Assembly (NCBI GenBank): GCA_913040875.1
Contig: CAJWHX010000182.1
Location: 1-6,879 of the forward strand
Direction: 5' to 3'
From: an uncultured Pseudomonadota bacterium
GTDB taxonomy: Bacteria > Myxococcota > UBA796
DNA length: 6,879 bases
Positions 4,501-6,879 of this stretch are shown in pieces. The stretch's first letter is position 1; each line of letters opens with the position of its first letter. The notes beneath the pieces were generated by a model. It was not told the DNA's origin. It ran no database searches and saw only the letters and a program-made list of their open reading frames with translations. The translations under genes were made by a program, and so were the position numbers.

Positions 4501-6879
4501 CCGTCGTCATCTCGAGTTGAGTTTCATCTGGAACGTTAAAGGTTTCTCGGAGTTCTGAGAAGAGTTCAGCCTGTTTGACAGTGTCAATTCCCAAATCCGC
4601 TTCGAGTTCATATTCTAGATCCAAGTCTGAGATCTCGTACCCTGTTTGGGTGGAGATTACACCTAGGATTTGATCAGTGATTTCAGGAGCATTCTGTTCA
4701 GGATTGGGGCTGGTCTTTACACTTGAATCTTCTTGAGTGGAAGCATCTTCAGTGGATGGTTCACTGGTTTTAACAGGGAGATTGGAGACCGACTTAGATG
4801 TTGTGATTTGCTTCAACCAAGCTTGATGCTTGATATTGTCTCGTGGTGTTGAACCTTTCTGCCAAGCTAGTAAAACCAGCTGTGAACCAAATCCTGCCGC
4901 TAGACGAATGGCAAATTGACCGTTGAAAGCCCCTCCACTAGAGAATCGCAAGTCCTGTGCGGAATCATCGGGTGTTTCAAGATTGGGAATGGGTGGTGCT
5001 TGCTGATATTGCAATGTTTTGATCGCAATGACATCTTCAATTCCTGCCCCCATCGCATGACCCGTAAAGCCCTTTGTATTGGTGATCAGAACCGAAGGGG
5101 TATCGGCGCCGAATGCACTTTTGAGTCCTTGAATCTCTGCTTCTGCGGAGCCTCCTCGTGCCGGTGTAAAGGTTTCGTGACTGACAAACACCGTTTCCTT
5201 GGCGATCTGTGTCCGCGACAATCCAGTAGAGGAAGACAGGTCGGATACCAAGGACTGCATTTCGGAGGCGATGTGTTCGATATCCAGTCTGGTTCCGTGA
5301 TAAGCGGAGTTGCTTACTCTAGAGGCTTTGAGCGTTGCCAGAACTTCTGCTCCGCGCTGCTCAGCATCGTCGGCTCGTTCTAGAATCATTCCTACCGCAC
5401 CCATACCGAGCAACATTCCATTTCTAGACTTATCAAACGGTTTGGCTGCCTCTTTAAGGTTTGCGGCGGTTGATGCTGCCCCAACAGCCAAGAAACCAGA
5501 TCCGATCCATTCGAGCATGGTCTCATTTGTTACATCGTCGGCGCCGACTACGATGACACGACGCGCGCGGCCACAGCGAATCCAGTCTTCTGCGATGGTG
5601 ATGGCTTGCGAGGTTGAAGCACAAGCGGCATTCACATGCGTGTTGGGCCCTTTAGCGCCGATCAATTGTGCGAATTGCGAATGTCCCATGGCCAATATTT
5701 GAAATAGGAATCGTCTATCAAATTGTCCGGATCCATCGTCTCCATCTCGTGCGATGTGATTGGCAAAATTGGTGTGTCCAGCAAAAGCTGAAGCAAAAAT
5801 GATCCCTGTATCCGTCTGGAGAGATGGTGGGAGGCGCAATCCGATGTGTTGCTCCAAGCCACTTCTGGTGGAACGAGTCTCTTGTACGAGTGGTATACCG
5901 GCATCTTTCAGTGCCTCAAGACCAGAAGCGATGGCCATCTTTGTGGTGATATCAAGGGTGTCTGCCCACTTTGGATCGGCATCGTATTCAGCGACAAAAT
6001 CAAAAGACTGGGCTTGTCCTGCCCACTGTATACAGTCAGCATCGACACTCACAGGCTTGAACTCACCTTGACCGGTTTCTGGATTCTTTTGCACCCGAAC
6101 AATATCTTTCATCAAAAACAAGTTCTTTTGTTTTTTTGATATTTGGGTCAGACGATTTTCGCCATTCAAAATGCTCTGGGTATTGTCAGGCGAGAAGACA
6201 CGGTCACCACCAGGGAGTCCTAACGAGGCACCGGTACAAACGATTTCGACTGGTGATTGGGGGCTATTGTAGTCTGGCGGTACTGCTAAGGGCTGATGTT
6301 GCAGGAGGGCTCGAAGATCTTCGATTTCCTGTTGAAGCGCTCTTTCTTTTGCAGAGTCCGATGGTTTGGAGGATGGTGGTGTGATTACACCCAAAGCGAT
6401 GAGATTGGCAAGCGCATCGATAAACGATAGTGCCTCTCCGCGACGAGGATGATTGGTGTGCATCGCAACGTGGGTCTTCCCTTTGAGTGTGGTACTGGTC
6501 AGCCCAGTCAATGCTCTTTTGGGTCCACACTCAATAAAGATACGGGCATTGTGGGCGTACAACCCTTCAATTTGTTTGATCCATTCTACAGGAGAGGCAA
6601 TCTGCTGAGAGAGTACATCGATGATGTGTGGCACGCTGTGTGGAAACCAGTCCCCTGTAACATTGGTTGAGATTGGGAGTTGAGGAACATTCAATTCGAG
6701 GTTTTGCAATACTCCTTTCAAGGGCTCTGCTGCCGGAGCAACAATGTTGGAGTGGAAGGCATGGGATACCTGAAGCTCTTGACACCGTACACCCTTCTCT
6801 TTGCAGAGTGCGATCATCTCTTCTACACCTTTGGACGACACAGCAATAACTGTTGAACAAAAACAAGAAGTTAATGTTG
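1547..6879 (-). CDS. Iterative type I PKS / PUFA-synthase-like megasynthase (AT-KS-ACP-KR-DH-PPTase), 5' partial
   Basis: The frame is open from the right edge to TAA at 1549-1547, giving 1776 visible residues. The GTG at 6841 is not a start: the 12 codons upstream are open and, with the next residues, read as a normal AT strand (STVIAV before SSKGVEEM). The visible domains are: end of AT (to about residue 165), KS (197-660), Ser/Thr/Glu/Pro linker (661-720), ACP (721-795), KR with structural half (830-1270), DH (1285-1545) and PPTase (1575-1764). The ACP motif style, KR style and single-chain layout match PUFA and related secondary-lipid synthases, and the ACP-KR-DH-PPTase tail also resembles enediyne PKSs. 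It should assemble a malonyl-derived chain and reduce it to hydroxyl or enoyl level in the cytosol. No enoylreductase or thioesterase is visible. Upstream domains, perhaps another KS, lie outside the window. The class is certain; the product is unknown. Confidence 0.93.
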   Translation of the reverse strand, partial: TLTSCFCSTVIAVSSKGVEEMIALCKEKGVRCQELQVSHAFHSNIVAPAAEPLKGVLQNLELNVPQLPISTNVTGDWFPHSVPHIIDVLSQQIASPVEWIKQIEGLYAHNARIFIECGPKRALTGLTSTTLKGKTHVAMHTNHPRRGEALSFIDALANLIALGVITPPSSKPSDSAKERALQQEIEDLRALLQHQPLAVPPDYNSPQSPVEIVCTGASLGLPGGDRVFSPDNTQSILNGENRLTQISKKQKNLFLMKDIVRVQKNPETGQGEFKPVSVDADCIQWAGQAQSFDFVAEYDADPKWADTLDITTKMAIASGLEALKDAGIPLVQETRSTRSGLEQHIGLRLPPSLQTDTGIIFASAFAGHTNFANHIARDGDDGSGQFDRRFLFQILAMGHSQFAQLIGAKGPNTHVNAACASTSQAITIAEDWIRCGRARRVIVVGADDVTNETMLEWIGSGFLAVGAASTAANLKEAAKPFDKSRNGMLLGMGAVGMILERADDAEQRGAEVLATLKASRVSNSAYHGTRLDIEHIASEMQSLVSDLSSSTGLSRTQIAKETVFVSHETFTPARGGSAEAEIQGLKSAFGADTPSVLITNTKGFTGHAMGAGIEDVIAIKTLQYQQAPPIPNLETPDDSAQDLRFSSGGAFNGQFAIRLAAGFGSQLVLLAWQKGSTPRDNIKHQAWLKQITTSKSVSNLPVKTSEPSTEDASTQEDSSVKTSPNPEQNAPEITDQILGVISTQTGYEISDLDLEYELEADLGIDTVKQAELFSELRETFNVPDETQLEMTTAPTIQSLIDWFSAHSSDVENKAHSDQSPQPSIPLDNEIPVPLIVQETSQTYENFTPYILRTHWESNPVTQERPIEDKSFRLVGNTPNDRQLIRSLESKGLQPQPDGKIVIERGRNIEEIFEAAKSLDAEHISHWLCILEVTSPNDRPAHVALKGGRSGLAKALAQEWPGCKSKVIWVQPRITPKELAAIIHQELRSVDAVTELYYENQDRFALTLQKEHAVLSPHSAPKTMVFSGGARGVTAEVAKGFIRYGCTNVFLLGRTPPANDLVNLDQEKERIKADLIQTGVKVTPVMIEQRLDLIRKQQVVLQNINHMQALGADVTFIQTDIANRASVTDAFNQITDTGLNIDVVVHGAGAEESKPLHKKDLAAFRRVYHSKVQGALNILDNIPTSTFFLSMGSIAGRFGNQGQVDYSAANDSVGYICQQRNNSLHICWSAWAQVGMASRGGMEHLLTQRGIQLLPLDFAVEQAIAMTELRLLGEVIITGALGPLPIPTSQPLIQTATLGSKGCHGQALFSPKTSKWLKDHSVGDLPIFPGVMGLEFMAQTVAVIHTNKVVGINNVHFERPIKFHRNQEVRVEVETEILQERMVNCQLYSVRELAGERQQRTLHFTATMLFANPIKHTLLREEPQVPCSVGSAEIYKEFFHGPSFQVLEEVQSMSNLESISTGLLDHLSILPTNLIAPLAIENAFQAAGWHHWTHTQEMVLPKGIGSMQIFHTPTDWEGLLVRSQPIPDKPRQYNIDVYQNGSIVMTLREVSFIEAPNINGNKDFWTPTPDVVIARSQENLQIVPPTDSTLLLERGNAKRQTDRIAGRSAAYKLLQLEHLNLNVEQERSGRPFLKGSDMGISISHCNRMGWAALNRTGLIGLDVEHIEPRSPAFLKHWFTESEQTLLGNSERWQTLAWTCKEAVSKLIGSGFSIHPRSFEVGQIDPSSSTAHVTLHDEAKTLGQSIGAPPILVCHWMTVGEYIMTFVTLTPLKGQVAC
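1550..2119 (-). other. Domain: Sfp-like 4'-phosphopantetheinyl transferase (PPTase)
   Basis: The last 190 residues form a full PPTase. Family motifs are: an RQTDRIAGR helix (1586-1594), SGRPFL (1615-1620), SISHCNRMGWAAL (1628-1640), GLDVEHI with the Mg-binding Asp1649 and Glu1651, and WTCKEAVSKLIG (1684-1695) with Lys1687, Glu1688 and Lys1692. All key residues are present. It transfers phosphopantetheine from CoA to a carrier protein, most likely the ACP in the same chain. C-terminal integrated PPTases are known in enediyne PKSs and some PUFA-type synthases. Confidence 0.92.
2207..2989 (-). other. Domain: double-hotdog dehydratase (DH)
   Basis: The first hotdog carries His1307 in LKDHSVGDLPIFPGVMG (codon 2923-2921), with Pro1316 at the expected +9 position of HxxxGxxxxP but Asp1311 where Gly is usual. 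The FFHGPSFQ block is at 1425-1432. The second hotdog has IENAFQ (1467-1472), which aligns with the LDAALQ motif but has Glu1468 in place of the catalytic Asp. The layout is that of PKS/PUFA-type DH domains and also resembles enediyne PKS DH. Activity is likely but not certain given the Asp-to-Glu change. Confidence 0.82.
3032..4354 (-). other. Domain: ketoreductase (KR), structural plus catalytic halves
   Basis: Residues 830-1000 are a degenerate structural half; 1008-1270 are a catalytic SDR-fold half. The NADPH loop is FSGGARGVTAE (1013-1023), the PUFA-synthase style. The catalytic residues are Ser1180 (SMGSIAG), Tyr1193 (VDYSAAND, codon 3265-3263), Asn1197 and probably Lys1158 (HSKVQG). 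A helical insert at about 1047-1095 separates the first Rossmann strands, as in PUFA-synthase KRs. The triad is intact, so reduction of beta-keto to beta-hydroxy acyl is expected. Confidence 0.9.
4457..4681 (-). other. Domain: acyl carrier protein with Thr at the phosphopantetheine position
   Basis: This single ACP spans residues 721-795. The core is LEADLGIDTVKQAEL, which aligns without gaps with the LGIDSIKRVEI signature of PUFA-synthase ACPs. Thr754 (codon ACT at 4582-4580) replaces the Ser that carries 4'-phosphopantetheine. PUFA synthases usually have several tandem ACPs; only one is visible here. It is flanked by flexible linkers, Ser/Thr/Glu/Pro-rich on the N side and Ser/Pro-rich on the C side, as expected for a mobile carrier. 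Confidence 0.85.
4862..6253 (-). other. Domain: ketosynthase (KS) with Cys-His-His triad
   Basis: This condensing-enzyme domain starts at about residue 197 (VEIVCTGASLGLPGG). The nucleophile is Cys407 in NAACAST (codon 5623-5621). The first His is His555 in SHETFTPARGGSAE (codon 5179-5177), in place of the common HGTGT. The second His is His595 in NTKGFTGHAMGAG (codon 5059-5057), with Lys590. All three catalytic residues are present, so this is a potentially active KS and not a chain-length-factor-like domain lacking Cys. It is followed by FGSQLVLL, a common KS end block. Confidence 0.88.
6347..6879 (-). other. Domain: acyltransferase (AT), C-terminal part
   Basis: This is the C-terminal third of a type I malonyl-CoA:ACP acyltransferase. 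HAFH at residues 27-30, within VSHAFHS, is the form associated with malonyl specificity (YASH marks methylmalonyl). SPVEW at 83-87 and FIECGPKRAL at 102-111 are the usual later AT blocks. The catalytic GHSxG serine would lie beyond the window. A charged, Leu-rich stretch at about 162-182 (with QQEIEDLRALL) could form a short coiled coil that leads into the next domain. Confidence 0.85.

Noticed and set aside
4916..5383. 155-codon open frame on the plus strand opposite the KS
   Set aside because: It lies wholly antisense to a clearly conserved KS domain, is Cys-rich with no recognisable motif, and has no supporting context; it is a shadow frame.
5310..5702. 130-codon open frame on the plus strand
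   Set aside because: It is antisense to the KS active-site region, with low-complexity Ala/Ser/Arg/Thr composition typical of a mirror frame.
6131..6137. Run of seven T (seven A on the coding strand) as a programmed frameshift site
   Set aside because: The heptamer is in a phase that could slip, but the KS reads through normally in frame 0, and the -1 frame soon meets a stop inside the KS, giving no sensible product. It could be a spot for sequencing indels, but none is evident.
6839..6841. GTG at 6841-6839 as the start of the large synthase
   Set aside because: The frame stays open for 12 more codons to the window edge, those residues fit the AT fold, and no ribosome-binding site precedes the GTG. 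The gene is 5' partial.
1547..6879. Assignment as a true enediyne PKS
   Set aside because: The ACP-KR-DH-PPTase tail matches, but the extra KS between AT and ACP and the PUFA-style ACP/KR motifs do not, and no enediyne accessory genes are visible.

Overview
The window holds three genes, all on the minus strand and tightly packed. It is bacterial DNA of roughly balanced base composition. I cannot assign a phylum from sequence alone. The layout looks like part of a secondary-lipid (PUFA-synthase-like) or iterative polyketide cluster rather than core metabolism.

Reading in the direction of transcription (right to left): (1) positions 6879-1547 encode the C-terminal 1776 residues of a very large iterative type I synthase that enters from beyond the right edge. 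The visible domain order is end of a malonyl-type acyltransferase (AT), ketosynthase (KS) with a Cys-His-His triad, acyl carrier protein (ACP) of the PUFA-synthase style, ketoreductase (KR), double-hotdog dehydratase (DH) and a C-terminal Sfp-like phosphopantetheinyl transferase (PPTase). There is no enoylreductase and no thioesterase. (2) After 59 bases comes a complete GNAT-family N-acetyltransferase-fold protein (1487-915). (3) After 15 bases, in the same reading frame, comes a PlsC-like lysophospholipid/glycerolipid acyltransferase (899-1), which leaves the window at the left edge with no stop codon seen.

In outline, the synthase would build and partly reduce an acyl chain from malonyl units on its own ACP, which its own PPTase could activate. 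With no thioesterase present, the PlsC-like protein (and perhaps the GNAT protein) is the natural candidate to take the finished chain off the carrier and put it on a glycerolipid or an amine. That functional link is inference.

The most notable features are: the ACP has Thr where the phosphopantetheine-bearing Ser should be; a KS lies between AT and ACP, which differs from the standard PUFA and enediyne synthase orders; the KS has His-Glu-Thr-Phe-Thr where most type I KSs have His-Gly-Thr-Gly-Thr; and the PlsC-like enzyme lacks the Asp of its HX4D motif. Residue numbers for the synthase count the GTG codon at 6841-6839 as residue 1. That codon is internal, not the true start.
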